Source: Okibacterium fritillariae
GTDB taxonomy: Bacteria; Actinomycetota; Actinomycetes; Actinomycetales; Microbacteriaceae
Assembly: GCF_900167575.1 (NCBI RefSeq)
Contig: NZ_FUZP01000001.1
Location: 1,612,001 to 1,676,000, forward strand
Direction: 5' to 3'
Length of the DNA: 64,000 bases
A model generated the notes under the pieces. The model searched no databases, was not told the DNA's origin, and saw only the letters and a list, made by a program, of their open reading frames with translations. Shown here piece by piece: positions 33,160 to 43,438 of this stretch (positions within the stretch are counted from its first letter, which is position 1; every line of letters starts with the position of its first letter). The position numbers were made by a program, and so were the translations under genes.

Positions 33160-35949
33160 ATGGAGCGTGCCGAGTGTTCGATGCAGGTAGAGGGCAGCAG
33201 AAGAGGTCGCGGTAGGGGGCTCCTAGCGGCGGGTCTCGTGGCGCTGATGGTCGGGGGCGGTGCCGCCAGCGCTGCACTGGCTGCGGCCCCCGTCACGCCC
33301 TCCACGAGCGGGGGCATCATCGGTTCGCAGAAGGGGGCCGAGCAGCCGCGCGAGTGCGATGCCGGCGAGGTACTGATCGGTGCCCGCGCACAGAACCGCG
33401 TGGGAACGACAGGTCCCGGCGGCATCCTCGTGCAGCTGGACCTCCTCTGTGGCACGGTGGATGTCGGGGCCGACGGCAAGCCGGTCGTGACGCCGAACGC
33501 GGACTGGCTGACCTACCCCGCGTTCGACGAGGGCCGGGGCACGACATCCGACGGCTTGTGCCCGGTGAACCAGGTGGCCTATCAGCTCTCGGGCTCGACC
33601 TTCGCGAGCCAGGGCACGCGCTGGACGCAGAGCGCCATTCTCAGTTGCCGCCCCCTCGTCGTGACCCCCGACGGGGAGCTGAAGGTGGATGGCACGGCGC
33701 AGAAGACGCTGGCGACCGCGGGCGACGGCCGCGCCAACCTCACCGAACAGCGCATCGAGGGGCCATTCTGTGACGCCGGCGACGGTGAGTTGAGTTCATC
33801 CATCGTGCGGGGCTACCGTCCGCAGCTCGGCGGCGAAGGCCTCGACGGCTATGCCCCCAGTTGCGCCACGTTTGCGGTCGACCATGGCGATGCCCCCGAG
33901 AGCTATGGCGCGGCATCCCACCCCGCCAACGCGGCCACATTCCTCGGCACCCTGGTCGATGGCGAGACGACGTCGGCATTCAGTGCGGATGCGCGCGGTG
34001 ATGACGCCACGGCCGGCGAACGTCCGAATACGGCGATCGACGACGAGGATGGCGTGGCAGCACTGCCGGCCGTCGAAGCGCTCGAAGGCTCGGGGTACTC
34101 TCTCGACGTCTCGGCCACGAACCGTGTCCTGTCGGTTCCGGCCACGTTGACCGCCTGGATCGACTTCGACCGGAACGGCACCTTCGAACAGAACGAGGCC
34201 GCCTCCGCCGTAGTACCGCCCGGAGCGTCCGGCACCACCAGCCGCGTGACCTGGACGGGCTTGGAGAAACGCATCTCCACCTCCGGCACGTCCTTCGCTC
34301 GCATCCGCCTCACCGTCGGTGATTCCGTCGCGGTCGGCCCGTCGGGCCCACAACGCGCCGGCGAGGTCGAGGACTACACCGTCGAGCTCATCGCCGCTCA
34401 GCCTGCGCTCGACCTGGAGAAGACCGTCGAGAACGTGACGGATGTCTCGAAAGACGCCGTCACCAACACCTCCGATGTACTGACCTATGCGTTCGTCGTG
34501 ACGAACCCGAGCGCCGTCACGCTGACGGGTGTGACGGTCGCCGACCCGCTTCCCGGGCTGAGTGCCCCGGCCGCCACCGACTGGCCGAGCGGCAGCCCGG
34601 GTGTGCTGCCGCCGGGCAAGAGCGTCACGTTCCGCGCCAGCTATACCGTCACGCAAGCGGACACCGATCGCGGCTCGATCGTCAACACGGCAACCGCCTC
34701 GGCCACCTCTCCGCTGGATCGACCGGTGGATGCGCCCGCGTCGACCACGACGACCACGCTCGACCGGTCGGCGAGCCTCACATTGACGAAGAAGGGATTC
34801 GTGGCACCGGGCGATTCCGAAGCGGGGGACCGGGTCGACTACTCCTTCACAGTGACCAACACGGGCTCGCTGACAGTGGCCCAGACCGCGATCCTCGACC
34901 CGAAACCCGGGTTGAGCACCCTCGAGTACGACGCCTGGCCGGGAACACCAGGGTCGTTGGCGCCGGGCGAGACGGTGACGGCATCCGCGAGCTATGCACT
35001 GACCCAGGCCGATGTCGATGCGCGCTCGGTCGACAACACGGCGACCGTGTCGGGCGTCAGCGGCAGCGGTCCCGTCCCGCCCGTCACGAGCACCGTGAAT
35101 GTGCCGATCCAGGCGCACTCCGAGATCGCCATCGACAAGACCGCCGTCTTCGAGGGTGGCGACACGCCCGCGCCCGGCGACCGCATCAGCTACGGATTCG
35201 ACATCTCGAACGTCGGCGCCACGACGGCGACGGACGTCTCGGTGCGCGACGAACTACCGGGCATCTCAGCGATCGCGTTCGAGCAGTACCCGAGCGGAAC
35301 CGTGGGCGTTCTGGCACCGGGTCAGAGTGTGCACGCAACCGCCTCCTACGTTCTGACGCAGGCGGACATCGATACCGGAACGGTCGACAACACCGCCTCG
35401 GCGGCAGCGCGGACTCCGGACGGCCGCCCGATCCCCGAGGCGCTCGATTCGGCAAACGTCGATTTGAACAACCTGGCCGTCCTCACCATCGAGAAGCGGG
35501 CAGCTTTCGCCGGAGGATCGCACGCGGTGCCCGGCGAATCCATCGAGTACACCTTCGCGGTGACGAACGATGGCAACGTGACACTCACCGACGTGCAGGT
35601 GGATGATCGGCTGCCCCGCCTCTCGCTCGTCACCTTCGGCACCTGGCCGGGGGAGGCCGGTCAGTTGGCGCCGGGCGAGACCGTGACGGCCTCGGCGAAC
35701 TACGCGGTGACCGACACGGATATCGGCGCCCAGGGTGTCTCGAATACCGCGGTGGCCACGGCATCCGCTCGATCGGGACCGGTGGTTTCGGAGCCATCCG
35801 TCGCTATCGTGCCCCTGTCGCCCGAGCCGAAGATCATCCTCGCCGCAACCGGCGCCGCCCCACTCGTGGCCGGCATGACCGTGCTGGCACTGATGATCCT
35901 CGGATCGATGCTGTGGATCGCAGCACGCCGGCGCGAGGCGAACCGCTAA
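33160..35949 (+). CDS. Secreted GEVED/DUF11-type repeat surface protein with LAATG sorting signal
   Basis: The 929-residue protein has a signal peptide (basic SRRGRGRG, then a hydrophobic core ending ASAALAAAP); ATG 33181 is an equally good start and gives a more normal signal length. A Cys-containing N-terminal domain is followed by a GEVED domain (DHGDAPESYGAASHP ... WIDFDRNGTFEQNEAA ... RAGEVEDYTVEL). Four repeats of about 115 residues follow, each built as LxKxxxF...VxYxFxVTNxGxxTLTxV...LAPGETVTASAxYxLTQADIDxGxVxNTA, a DUF11/DUF7507-type stalk. The C-terminus has LAATG, a hydrophobic helix and a basic tail (ARRREANR), matching the LAxTG class E sortase signal of actinobacteria. It is probably a cell-wall-anchored adhesin-like stalk; no sortase gene is in the window. 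Confidence 0.85.
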   Translation: MERAECSMQVEGSRRGRGRGLLAAGLVALMVGGGAASAALAAAPVTPSTSGGIIGSQKGAEQPRECDAGEVLIGARAQNRVGTTGPGGILVQLDLLCGTVDVGADGKPVVTPNADWLTYPAFDEGRGTTSDGLCPVNQVAYQLSGSTFASQGTRWTQSAILSCRPLVVTPDGELKVDGTAQKTLATAGDGRANLTEQRIEGPFCDAGDGELSSSIVRGYRPQLGGEGLDGYAPSCATFAVDHGDAPESYGAASHPANAATFLGTLVDGETTSAFSADARGDDATAGERPNTAIDDEDGVAALPAVEALEGSGYSLDVSATNRVLSVPATLTAWIDFDRNGTFEQNEAASAVVPPGASGTTSRVTWTGLEKRISTSGTSFARIRLTVGDSVAVGPSGPQRAGEVEDYTVELIAAQPALDLEKTVENVTDVSKDAVTNTSDVLTYAFVVTNPSAVTLTGVTVADPLPGLSAPAATDWPSGSPGVLPPGKSVTFRASYTVTQADTDRGSIVNTATASATSPLDRPVDAPASTTTTTLDRSASLTLTKKGFVAPGDSEAGDRVDYSFTVTNTGSLTVAQTAILDPKPGLSTLEYDAWPGTPGSLAPGETVTASASYALTQADVDARSVDNTATVSGVSGSGPVPPVTSTVNVPIQAHSEIAIDKTAVFEGGDTPAPGDRISYGFDISNVGATTATDVSVRDELPGISAIAFEQYPSGTVGVLAPGQSVHATASYVLTQADIDTGTVDNTASAAARTPDGRPIPEALDSANVDLNNLAVLTIEKRAAFAGGSHAVPGESIEYTFAVTNDGNVTLTDVQVDDRLPRLSLVTFGTWPGEAGQLAPGETVTASANYAVTDTDIGAQGVSNTAVATASARSGPVVSEPSVAIVPLSPEPKIILAATGAAPLVAGMTVLALMILGSMLWIAARRREANR

Positions 35950-35969
35950 GCGCATCACGACCGGTCTCT

Positions 35970-36003
35970 GCGGGTCCTCACGGCTTCGGTCGTGAGGACC
36001 CGC
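35970..36003 (+). terminator. Hairpin terminator of the surface-protein gene
   Basis: GCGGGTCCTCACG (35970-35982) and CGTGAGGACCCGC (35991-36003) form a perfect 13-bp stem 20 nt after the stop codon; no U-tract follows. Confidence 0.75.
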
Positions 36004-36070
36004 TGCGCGTCGAGCCACCGCCGTCGCACTACAGTTGTACCGAACGATTTTGTCTAAGGAGTGGACCCTG

Positions 36071-38035
36071 GTGCCTGACGGTTTTGAGCTATTCACCGAC
36101 CGGTCCGTCGTCGCGATGCGCGTCAACGGCGAGCTGAAAGATCTGGCCACGCAGGTCACCGACGCCGACACGGTCGAGGCCGTCACGATCGACTCCGAGG
36201 ATGGCTTGAACATCCTGCGTCACTCGGCCGCCCACGTGCTCGCGCAGGCCGTGCAGAAGGTCAACCCCGACGCCCGCCTCGGCATCGGGCCGCCCGTCAC
36301 CGACGGCTTCTACTACGACTTCGACGTGCACGAGGCCTTCACGCCCGAAGACCTCAAGGCGCTGCAGAAAGAGATGGATCGGATCATCCGGCAGGGGCAG
36401 CGTTTCGTGCGCCGCGTCGTCTCCGAAGAAGAGGCCCGCGAAGAGCTCGCCTCCGAGCCCTACAAGCTCGAGCTGATCGGCATCAAGGGCTCACACGCCG
36501 GCGAAGACAACGAGAGCGTCGAGGTCGGCGGCGCCGAACTCACGATCTACGACAACGTCGACCCGAAGTCGGGCGAGACGCTCTGGAAGGACCTCTGCCG
36601 GGGCCCGCACCTGCCCTCGACGCGCATGATCGGCAACGGCTACGCGCTCACCCGTGTGGCCGCGGCATACTGGCGCGGTTCGGAGAAGAACCCGCAGCTG
36701 CAGCGCATCTACGGCACCGCGTGGCCCACAAAAGACGAGCTGCGCGCCTACCAGGCCCGCATGGAAGAAGCGGCGAAGCGCGACCACCGCAAGCTCGGCC
36801 GCGAGCTCGACCTCTTCAGCTTCCCCGACGAGATCGGCTCGGGCCTCGCCGTCTTCCACCCCAAGGGCGGCATCATCCGCGCCGAGATCGAGAACTACAT
36901 GCGGGAGCGACTCGTCGCCTCGGGCTACGACCTCGTCAACACCCCGCACATCACCAAGGGCCACCTCTTCGAGACCAGCCAGCACCTCAGCTGGTACAAA
37001 GACGGCATGTTCCCGGCGATGCACCTCGACGCCGAGTACAACGAGGCCGGCGAAGTCACGCGTCAGGGCCAGGACTACTACCTGAAGCCCATGAACTGCC
37101 CGATGCACAACCTCATCTACCGCGCGCGGGGCCGCAGCTACCGTGAGCTGCCCATGCGTCTGGCCGAGTTCGGCACCGTCTACCGCTACGAGAAGAGCGG
37201 CACCCTCTCGGGCCTCACGCGCGTGCGCGGACTCACCCAGGACGACGCCCACATCTACGTCACGCCCGGTCAGGTCAAGGAGGAGCTGGCCCGCCAGCTC
37301 CAGTTCGTGCTCGAGACCCTGCGTGGTTACGGCCTGAACGACTTCTACCTCGAGCTGTCGACCAAAGACCCGGTCAAGTACGTCGGCACCGACGAGGTCT
37401 GGGAGGAAGCGACCGAGACCCTGCGTCAGGTCGCCGTCGAGTCCGGCCTCGAGCTCGTCGCCGACCCCGGGGGAGCCGCCTTCTACGGCCCCAAGATCTC
37501 GGTCCAGGCTCGGGATGCCATCGGCCGCACGTGGCAGCTCTCCACCGTGCAGCTCGACTTCAACCAGCCCGAACTCTTCGAGCTCGAGTACACGGCCGAC
37601 GACGGATCGCGCCAGCAGCCCGTCATGATCCACCGCGCACTCCTCGGCTCGATCGAGCGTTTCTTCGCGATCCTGCTCGAGCACTACGCCGGAGCGTTCC
37701 CCGTGTGGCTGAGCCCCGTGCAGGTCGTGGGCATCCCCGTCGCCGAACAGTACGGCGACTACCTGCAAGACGTCATCGACCAGCTGAAGAAGGCCGGCGT
37801 GCGCGCCGAGGTCGACCACTCCGACGACCGCATGCAGAAGAAGATCCGCAACCACACCAAGGCCAAGGTGCCCTTCCAGCTCATCGCGGGCGAAGAGGAT
37901 TCGGCCAATGGTTCGGTCAGTTTCCGGTTCCGCGACGGCACGCAGCTCAACGGCATCCCCGTGGCCGACGCCATCCAGCGCATCACCCAGTCGATCGCCG
38001 ACCGCGTTCAGGTGGACACCGCATGGCCCGCCTGA
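36071..38035 (+). CDS. thrS: Threonyl-tRNA synthetase
   Basis: I chose GTG 36071 ([18 protein letters not shown]), 654 residues, because TAAGGAG ends 9 nt upstream; the frame is open for 12 more codons. Domain order: a short TGS-like N-terminus, the N2 editing domain with [11 protein letters not shown], and the class II core with [26 protein letters not shown] (zinc-binding Cys, motif 2 region), [14 protein letters not shown] and [13 protein letters not shown] (motif 3). The anticodon-binding domain follows near [16 protein letters not shown]. It charges tRNA-Thr and edits Ser-tRNA-Thr. The HIT gene overlaps its 3' end. Confidence 0.97.
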   Translation: MPDGFELFTDRSVVAMRVNGELKDLATQVTDADTVEAVTIDSEDGLNILRHSAAHVLAQAVQKVNPDARLGIGPPVTDGFYYDFDVHEAFTPEDLKALQKEMDRIIRQGQRFVRRVVSEEEAREELASEPYKLELIGIKGSHAGEDNESVEVGGAELTIYDNVDPKSGETLWKDLCRGPHLPSTRMIGNGYALTRVAAAYWRGSEKNPQLQRIYGTAWPTKDELRAYQARMEEAAKRDHRKLGRELDLFSFPDEIGSGLAVFHPKGGIIRAEIENYMRERLVASGYDLVNTPHITKGHLFETSQHLSWYKDGMFPAMHLDAEYNEAGEVTRQGQDYYLKPMNCPMHNLIYRARGRSYRELPMRLAEFGTVYRYEKSGTLSGLTRVRGLTQDDAHIYVTPGQVKEELARQLQFVLETLRGYGLNDFYLELSTKDPVKYVGTDEVWEEATETLRQVAVESGLELVADPGGAAFYGPKISVQARDAIGRTWQLSTVQLDFNQPELFELEYTADDGSRQQPVMIHRALLGSIERFFAILLEHYAGAFPVWLSPVQVVGIPVAEQYGDYLQDVIDQLKKAGVRAEVDHSDDRMQKKIRNHTKAKVPFQLIAGEEDSANGSVSFRFRDGTQLNGIPVADAIQRITQSIADRVQVDTAWPA

Positions 38036-38610
38036 GCATGGGGGACTACGACGCCGGTGAGGATGCCGCGGCACCCGAGGTGCGCATCGACGACGCCGCG
38101 CACCTCGCGGGTGTGCCCGACGAGTTCCAGCGCCTGTGGACCCCGCACCGCATGGTCTACATCGAAAAAGGCCAACAGCCCGAGGAACACGAGTGCCCGT
38201 TCTGCCACGCGCCCTCGCTGAGCGACGAGGACGGCCTCATCGTGGCACGCGGCGAACACGCCTACGTGCTGCTCAACCTGTTCCCCTACAACAGTGGCCA
38301 CCTGCTCGTCTGCCCGTACCGCCACATCGCGACCTACGACCAGGCCACTCCCGAAGAAGTGGCTGAAATCGGGGCGCTCACGCAGACCGCGATGCGCGTC
38401 ATCCGTGAGGTCTCGCACAACCACGGCTTCAACATCGGCATGAATCAGGGCGAGGTCGCGGGGGCCGGAATCGCGGCACACCTGCACCAGCACATCGTGC
38501 CGCGCTGGCAGCACGACGCCAACTTCCTGCCGATCATCGCCAAGACCAAGGCGCTGCCGCAGCTGCTCGGCGACGTGCGTTCGTCGCTCGCGACGGCCTG
38601 GCCGGCCTGA
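38023..38610 (+). CDS. HIT-family nucleotide phosphorylase/hydrolase (AP4A phosphorylase type)
   Basis: The start at ATG 38023 ([14 protein letters not shown]) overlaps thrS by 13 nt and has GGTGGA upstream; ATG 38038 is the alternative. The 195-residue protein carries the zinc Cys pair [28 protein letters not shown] and the catalytic histidine triad [10 protein letters not shown]. The thrS-HIT order and sequence match the mycobacterial gene next to thrS characterised as a diadenosine tetraphosphate phosphorylase; AP4A is a side product of aminoacyl-tRNA synthetases, which makes the coupling sensible. The exact substrate is inferred. Confidence 0.87.
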   Translation: MARLSMGDYDAGEDAAAPEVRIDDAAHLAGVPDEFQRLWTPHRMVYIEKGQQPEEHECPFCHAPSLSDEDGLIVARGEHAYVLLNLFPYNSGHLLVCPYRHIATYDQATPEEVAEIGALTQTAMRVIREVSHNHGFNIGMNQGEVAGAGIAAHLHQHIVPRWQHDANFLPIIAKTKALPQLLGDVRSSLATAWPA

Positions 38611-38701
38611 CATCTCCCCGCCCGGGTGCCCCGCGCCCCGAGCGTAATACTGTGGCTTCCGGCCGCGTTCTCTTCATCAATCCCGAGTAGAATCTGAGAC
38701 T

Positions 38702-39604
38702 ATGACTGACAGCACCACGAACGGCGAATTCGGCTCCAACCGCGTGAAGCGCGGCCTGGCAGAGATGCTCAAGGGCGGTGTGATCATGGACGTCGTCACG
38801 GCGGAGCAGGCGCGCATCGCCGAAGATGCCGGCGCCGTGGCCGTGATGGCCCTCGAGCGTGTCCCCGCCGACATCCGCGCCCAGGGCGGCGTGGCCCGCA
38901 TGAGCGACCCCGACCTCATCGAGGCCATCCAGGCCACCGTGTCCATCCCGGTCATGGCCAAGGCGCGCATCGGCCACTTCGTCGAGGCGCAGGTGCTCGA
39001 GGCCCTCAACGTCGACTACATCGACGAGTCCGAGGTGCTGAGCCCGGCCGACTACGTCAACCACATCGACAAGTGGGGCTTCGGCATCCCGTTCGTCTGT
39101 GGTGCCACCAACCTGGGCGAGGCCCTGCGCCGCATCAACGAGGGCGCGGCCATGATCCGTTCCAAGGGTGAGGCCGGCACGGGCGACGTCTCCGAGGCCA
39201 CCAAGCACATCCGCACCATCAACGCCGAGATCCGCGCGCTGTCGGCACTGACGAAGGACGAGATCTACGTCGCCGCGAAAGAGCTCCAGGCGCCCTACGA
39301 ACTCGTCGCCGAGATCGCGCAGACCGGCAAGCTCCCCGTCGTGCTCTTCACCGCGGGCGGCGTGGCCACCCCGGCCGACGCCGCGCTCATGATGCAGCTC
39401 GGCGCCGACGGCGTGTTCGTCGGATCGGGCATCTTCAAGTCGGGTGACCCGGCCAAGCGTGCCGCCGCTATCGTCAAGGCCACCACGTTCTACGACGACG
39501 CCAAGGTCATCGCCGAAGCGTCGCGCGGTCTCGGTGAAGCCATGGTCGGCATCAACGTCGCCGACCTCGCCGCCCCGCACCGCCTCGCCGAGCGTGGCTG
39601 GTAG
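38702..39604 (+). CDS. pdxS: Pyridoxal 5'-phosphate synthase lyase subunit PdxS
   Basis: The 300-residue protein is a near-canonical Pdx[44 protein letters not shown] near the N-terminus, the Schiff-base lysines in MDVVT-flanking Lys and [12 protein letters not shown], and [17 protein letters not shown] at the C-terminal phosphate site. With PdxT it makes PLP from ribose 5-phosphate, glyceraldehyde 3-phosphate and glutamine. A TAGAAT -10-like element (38688-38693) ends 8 nt before the ATG and no ribosome-binding site is visible, so the mRNA is probably leaderless. It overlaps pdxT by 11 nt. Confidence 0.97.
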   Translation: MTDSTTNGEFGSNRVKRGLAEMLKGGVIMDVVTAEQARIAEDAGAVAVMALERVPADIRAQGGVARMSDPDLIEAIQATVSIPVMAKARIGHFVEAQVLEALNVDYIDESEVLSPADYVNHIDKWGFGIPFVCGATNLGEALRRINEGAAMIRSKGEAGTGDVSEATKHIRTINAEIRALSALTKDEIYVAAKELQAPYELVAEIAQTGKLPVVLFTAGGVATPADAALMMQLGADGVFVGSGIFKSGDPAKRAAAIVKATTFYDDAKVIAEASRGLGEAMVGINVADLAAPHRLAERGW

Positions 39605-40202
39605 CGCGACGCCCCGCATCGGGGTCCTGGCACTCCAGGGCGATTTTCGCGAACACCTCGCGGTTCTGAACGGGCTCGGCGCAACCGCCGTGCCCGTTCG
39701 GCGTGCCAGTGAGCTGTCCGAGATCGACGGGCTCGTCATCCCGGGTGGCGAATCAAGCGTCATGGACAAGCTGTCGCGCGCATTCGACGTGGCAGAGCCC
39801 CTCCGCGACGCCATCCGGGGCGGGCTGCCCACCTATGGCACGTGCGCCGGCCTCATCCTGCTCGCCGACCGCATCGTCGACGGCATCGCCGGCCAGCAGA
39901 CGCTCGGGGGTCTCGACATCACGGTGCGGCGCAACGCCTTCGGCACGCAGACCGATTCGTTCGAAACCGACCTCGACATCCCCGTGCTGGGCGATCCGCC
40001 CGTGCACGCCGTCTTCATCCGCGCACCCGTCGTGGATGCTGCGGGCGAGAGCGTCGATGTCCTCGCGCGCGTCCCCGACGGGCGCATCGTCGCGGTGCAG
40101 CAGGGCAACGTTCTCGGCACATCGTTCCACCCGGAGGTCACGGGCGACACGCGGTTCCACCGGTATTTCCTCGACACGATCGCCGGCCGAGTCCGGGCTT
40201 AA
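39594..40202 (+). CDS. pdxT: Pyridoxal 5'-phosphate synthase glutaminase subunit PdxT
   Basis: I chose GTG 39594 ([18 protein letters not shown]), 202 residues, overlapping the pdxS 3' end. The type 1 glutaminase set is complete: [15 protein letters not shown] (oxyanion strand), [15 protein letters not shown] with the nucleophilic Cys, and [11 protein letters not shown] with the His-Glu pair. It hydrolyses glutamine and channels ammonia to PdxS. The family is about 190-200 residues, so the length supports this start. Confidence 0.95.
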   Translation: MAGSATPRIGVLALQGDFREHLAVLNGLGATAVPVRRASELSEIDGLVIPGGESSVMDKLSRAFDVAEPLRDAIRGGLPTYGTCAGLILLADRIVDGIAGQQTLGGLDITVRRNAFGTQTDSFETDLDIPVLGDPPVHAVFIRAPVVDAAGESVDVLARVPDGRIVAVQQGNVLGTSFHPEVTGDTRFHRYFLDTIAGRVRA

Positions 40203-40294
40203 GGTCCAGACACGGCGCACGACGGCGGTGCGCGGGCCCCGGACATCCCGTCGGGCCATAGAATAGACGGGATTTCACGGCAGTAAGGGAGCAT

Positions 40295-41059
40295 ATGTCC
40301 GGCCACTCCAAATGGGCGACGACCAAGCACAAGAAAGCGGTCATCGACCAGCGACGTGCGAAATCGTTCGCCAAGCTCATCAAGAACATCGAGGTCGCCG
40401 CCAAGATCGGCGGCGCCGACATGTCGGGAAACCCGACGCTCGTCGACGCCGTGCAGAAGGCGAAGAAGACCTCGGTCCCCAACGACAACATCGACCGCGC
40501 CATCAAGCGCGGCGCCGGTCTCACGGGCGAAGTGATCGACTACACGACGATCATGTACGAGGGCTACGGCCCCAACGGCGTCGCGCTGCTGATCGAGTGC
40601 CTCACCGACAACAAGAACCGCGCCGCGGCCGATGTGCGCACCGCCATGACGCGCAACGGCGGCACCATGGCCGACCCCGGCAGTGTGGCCTACAACTTCA
40701 GCCGCAAGGGCGTCATCGTCGTTCCCGCCGAGAACACGACGGAGGACGACATCCTCGCCGCCGTGCTCGAAGCTGGCGCCGAAGAGGTCACCAACGAGGG
40801 CGACACCTTCGAGGTCTTCACCGAAGCGTCCGACCTCGTCTCGACGCGTCAGGCGCTGCAGGAGTCGGGCATCGATTACGACTCCGCCGACGTGGCCTTC
40901 GTCCCGAACCTCAAGGTCGAGGTCGACGCCGACACCGCCCGCCGCGTGTTCAAGCTCATCGACGGGCTGGAAGACAGCGACGACGTGCAGAACATCTACA
41001 CCAACCTCGACCTCAGCCCCGAGGTCGAAGCCGAGCTGCACGCCGACGACGACGAGTAG
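40295..41059 (+). CDS. yebC: YebC/PmpR family protein
   Basis: The 254-residue protein begins with the diagnostic [23 protein letters not shown] and shows the family's later blocks ([41 protein letters not shown]). Members were described as transcriptional regulators and more recently as translation factors relieving stalling at proline stretches; either role is possible. A TAGAAT -10-like element lies at 40259-40264. Its position directly before ruvC is the classical yebC-ruvCAB arrangement. Confidence 0.96.
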   Translation: MSGHSKWATTKHKKAVIDQRRAKSFAKLIKNIEVAAKIGGADMSGNPTLVDAVQKAKKTSVPNDNIDRAIKRGAGLTGEVIDYTTIMYEGYGPNGVALLIECLTDNKNRAAADVRTAMTRNGGTMADPGSVAYNFSRKGVIVVPAENTTEDDILAAVLEAGAEEVTNEGDTFEVFTEASDLVSTRQALQESGIDYDSADVAFVPNLKVEVDADTARRVFKLIDGLEDSDDVQNIYTNLDLSPEVEAELHADDDE

Positions 41060-41065
41060 TCGAGC

Positions 41066-41716
41066 GTGACGATGCGCGTGCTCGGCATCGACCCCGGCCT
41101 CACCCGTTGTGGTGTGGGCGTGGTCGATGTCGAGCGCACGCGCACCGCGTCGCTTGTGCACTACAGCGTCATCCGGTCGTCGCCCGATGCGCCCATCGAG
41201 GAGCGTCTCCTGACGATCGCGCAGGGCATCGACCAAGCGATCGACGAGTTCGGTCCCGCCGCGGTCGCCGTCGAGCGCGTGTTCGCCCAGCACAACCTCC
41301 GTTCCGTCATGGGGACGGCGCAGGTGTCGGGACTCGCACTGCACGCGGCCGCGCGTCGCAGCATCCCGGTCGGCATGCACACCCCGAGCGAGGTCAAGGC
41401 CTCGATCACGGGCTATGGCTCGGCCGAGAAGAAGCAGGTGCAGACCATGGTCGCGCGCATCCTCGGCCTCGCCGAACTGCCGCAACCCGCCGACGCCGCC
41501 GACGCCTTGGCGCTGGCAATCTGCCACGCGTGGCGCGGCAACGTGTCGCTGCAGAAACAGGCCGCGGCCGCCGGCGGGGGAGTATCGACCCGCATGGCGA
41601 AGGCGCAGGCATCGGCGGGCACACGCTCGGCCGGGCTCACGCCGGCGCAACGGGCATGGCGCGCCGCCGAACGCTCCGGGGGAACGTCGGGGGCGTCGCC
41701 TAGGCTGACAGAGTGA
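41066..41716 (+). CDS. ruvC: Crossover junction endodeoxyribonuclease RuvC
   Basis: Starts at GTG 41066 (MTMRVLGIDPGLTRCG) or ATG 41072. The acidic catalytic residues are in LGIDPGLTRCGVG, AVAVERVFAQHN and near PQPADAADALALAICHAW. It cuts Holliday junctions symmetrically. At 216 residues it exceeds the usual 170-190 because of a basic, Ala/Ser-rich C-terminal tail (about residues 165-216) that is probably disordered. Its TGA overlaps the ruvA GTG, so ruvCAB are translationally coupled. Confidence 0.95.
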   Translation: MTMRVLGIDPGLTRCGVGVVDVERTRTASLVHYSVIRSSPDAPIEERLLTIAQGIDQAIDEFGPAAVAVERVFAQHNLRSVMGTAQVSGLALHAAARRSIPVGMHTPSEVKASITGYGSAEKKQVQTMVARILGLAELPQPADAADALALAICHAWRGNVSLQKQAAAAGGGVSTRMAKAQASAGTRSAGLTPAQRAWRAAERSGGTSGASPRLTE

Positions 41717-42348
41717 TTTCTTCGGTACGTGGAACAGTTCTGAGCGCCCTGGGTTCGACGGCCGTCATCGAGGTCGGCGGGGTGGGTCTGTCGATCCAGG
41801 TCACCCCCGAGCACGCGCTCTCGATGCGCACCGGATCAGAGGCGTTCGTGCACACCACGCTCATCGTGCGCGAAGACTCCCTCTCCCTCTTCGGCTTCGA
41901 GACCGCCGAGCAGCTTGCCGTGTTCGAGCTGCTGACGAGCGTCACGGGCGTCGGTCCCAAGTCGGCGCTCGGTGTGCTGGCCGTGCTCACCCCCGACCAG
42001 GTGGCCCGCGCCGTCTCGAGCGAAGACGACGCCGTGTTCCGCAAAGTGTCGGGCATCGGGCCCAAGACCGCAAAGCTCATCGTGGTGGCGCTCACGGGCA
42101 AACTGCGCATCACGGCATCCACCACGTCGGCCTCGTCATCGCGCGCCGTTGTGGCCCAGCCCGTCGACGAGAGCGTGCTCGTGGCGCTCATCGGCCTGGG
42201 GTGGTCCGAGAAGATCGCTCAGCGCGCCGTGGAAGACGCCGTCGCGAACAACCCCGAGGCGGATGTCTCCTCCGTGCCCGCCCTGCTGCGCCTGGCGCTT
42301 GCCCAACTCGGGCCCGCCGCGAGTAGTGCTGCCGGGAGGGCCCGCTGA
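41713..42348 (+). CDS. ruvA: Holliday junction branch migration protein RuvA
   Basis: The GTG at 41713 overlaps the ruvC stop. The 211-residue protein has the N-terminal OB-fold ([32 protein letters not shown]), the two helix-hairpin-helix motifs ([18 protein letters not shown] and [16 protein letters not shown]) and the C-terminal RuvB-binding domain ([26 protein letters not shown]). It recognises the junction and loads RuvB. The stop overlaps the ruvB start (TGATG). Confidence 0.96.
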   Translation: MISSVRGTVLSALGSTAVIEVGGVGLSIQVTPEHALSMRTGSEAFVHTTLIVREDSLSLFGFETAEQLAVFELLTSVTGVGPKSALGVLAVLTPDQVARAVSSEDDAVFRKVSGIGPKTAKLIVVALTGKLRITASTTSASSSRAVVAQPVDESVLVALIGLGWSEKIAQRAVEDAVANNPEADVSSVPALLRLALAQLGPAASSAAGRAR

Positions 42349-43370
42349 TGTCCGACGATCTCACCCGCCCCGACCTCGAATCGGATGCCGAGCTCGCCTT
42401 CGAGGGTGCGCTCCGACCCGAATCGCTCGCCGAATTCGTCGGGCAGACGAAGGTGCGCGGCCAGCTGCAGCTGCTGCTGACCGCCGCGTCGATGCAGGGA
42501 CGCACGCCCGACCACATCCTGCTCGCGGGCCCTCCCGGGCTCGGCAAGACGACGCTCGCCATGATCGTGGCGCACGAATCGGGTCGACCGTTGCGCATGT
42601 CGAGCGGCCCCGCCATCCAGCATTCGGGTGATCTGGCGGCCGTGCTGTCGTCCCTCGTGCCCGGTGAGGTGCTCTTCATCGACGAGATCCACCGCATGGC
42701 CCGATCGGCCGAAGAGATGCTCTACCTGGCGATGGAAGACTTCCGCATCGACATCATGGTGGGCAAGGGGGCGGGTGCCACGTCAGTTCCCCTCGAGTTG
42801 GCGCCGTTCACGCTCGTGGGCGCCACGACGCGGGCGGGCCTGTTGCCCAACCCGCTGCGCGACCGCTTCGGCTTCACGGCGCACCTCGAGTTCTACGAAG
42901 AAGATGAGCTGCGCGAGGTCTTGGCGCGCGCCGCCCGCCTGCTGCACTTCGATCTCGACCGCGAGGGATTGGCCGAGATCGCCGGCCGCTGCCGCGGAAC
43001 GCCACGTATCGCCAACCGTCTGCTGCGCCGTGTGCGCGACTTCGCCCTCGTGCACGGTCGGGATGCCGACGCCGATGCCGTGCGCGCGGCCCTCGAGCTC
43101 TACGACGTCGACCCCCTCGGCCTCGACCGCCTCGACCGGGCCGTCATGCAGATCCTGCTCGAGCGTTTCGAGGGGGGACCGGTGGGCCTCAACACGCTCG
43201 CCGTGTCGGTGGGAGAGGAATCCGAGACCATCGAGAGCGTGGTCGAACCGTTCCTCGTGCGCATCGGACTCATCACGCGCACACCGCGCGGACGGGTCGC
43301 GACCCCGCAAGCCTGGAAACACTTCGGAATCGAGCCCTCCCAGGGAGCCTTCCTGCCCGGTGTCCTATAA
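42348..43370 (+). CDS. ruvB: Holliday junction branch migration helicase RuvB
   Basis: The 340-residue AAA+ motor has [23 protein letters not shown], Walker [17 protein letters not shown], Walker [27 protein letters not shown], sensor 1 [22 protein letters not shown] and the C-terminal winged helix ([17 protein letters not shown]). It drives branch migration with RuvA. Its ATG overlaps the ruvA stop. Confidence 0.97.
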   Translation: MSDDLTRPDLESDAELAFEGALRPESLAEFVGQTKVRGQLQLLLTAASMQGRTPDHILLAGPPGLGKTTLAMIVAHESGRPLRMSSGPAIQHSGDLAAVLSSLVPGEVLFIDEIHRMARSAEEMLYLAMEDFRIDIMVGKGAGATSVPLELAPFTLVGATTRAGLLPNPLRDRFGFTAHLEFYEEDELREVLARAARLLHFDLDREGLAEIAGRCRGTPRIANRLLRRVRDFALVHGRDADADAVRAALELYDVDPLGLDRLDRAVMQILLERFEGGPVGLNTLAVSVGEESETIESVVEPFLVRIGLITRTPRGRVATPQAWKHFGIEPSQGAFLPGVL

Positions 43371-43438
43371 TTCAAGCTGGCCCCCTGGCCGGTTACCCCA
43401 AAACATGCGGCAAAAGCGCCGCGAAAGGTTCGTCTCTC

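Noticed and set aside
32197-33160. A right-hand attachment site duplicating the tRNA-Val 3' end
   Set aside because: I looked for a copy of the tRNA T-arm and acceptor sequence here and at other gaps of the island and saw none.
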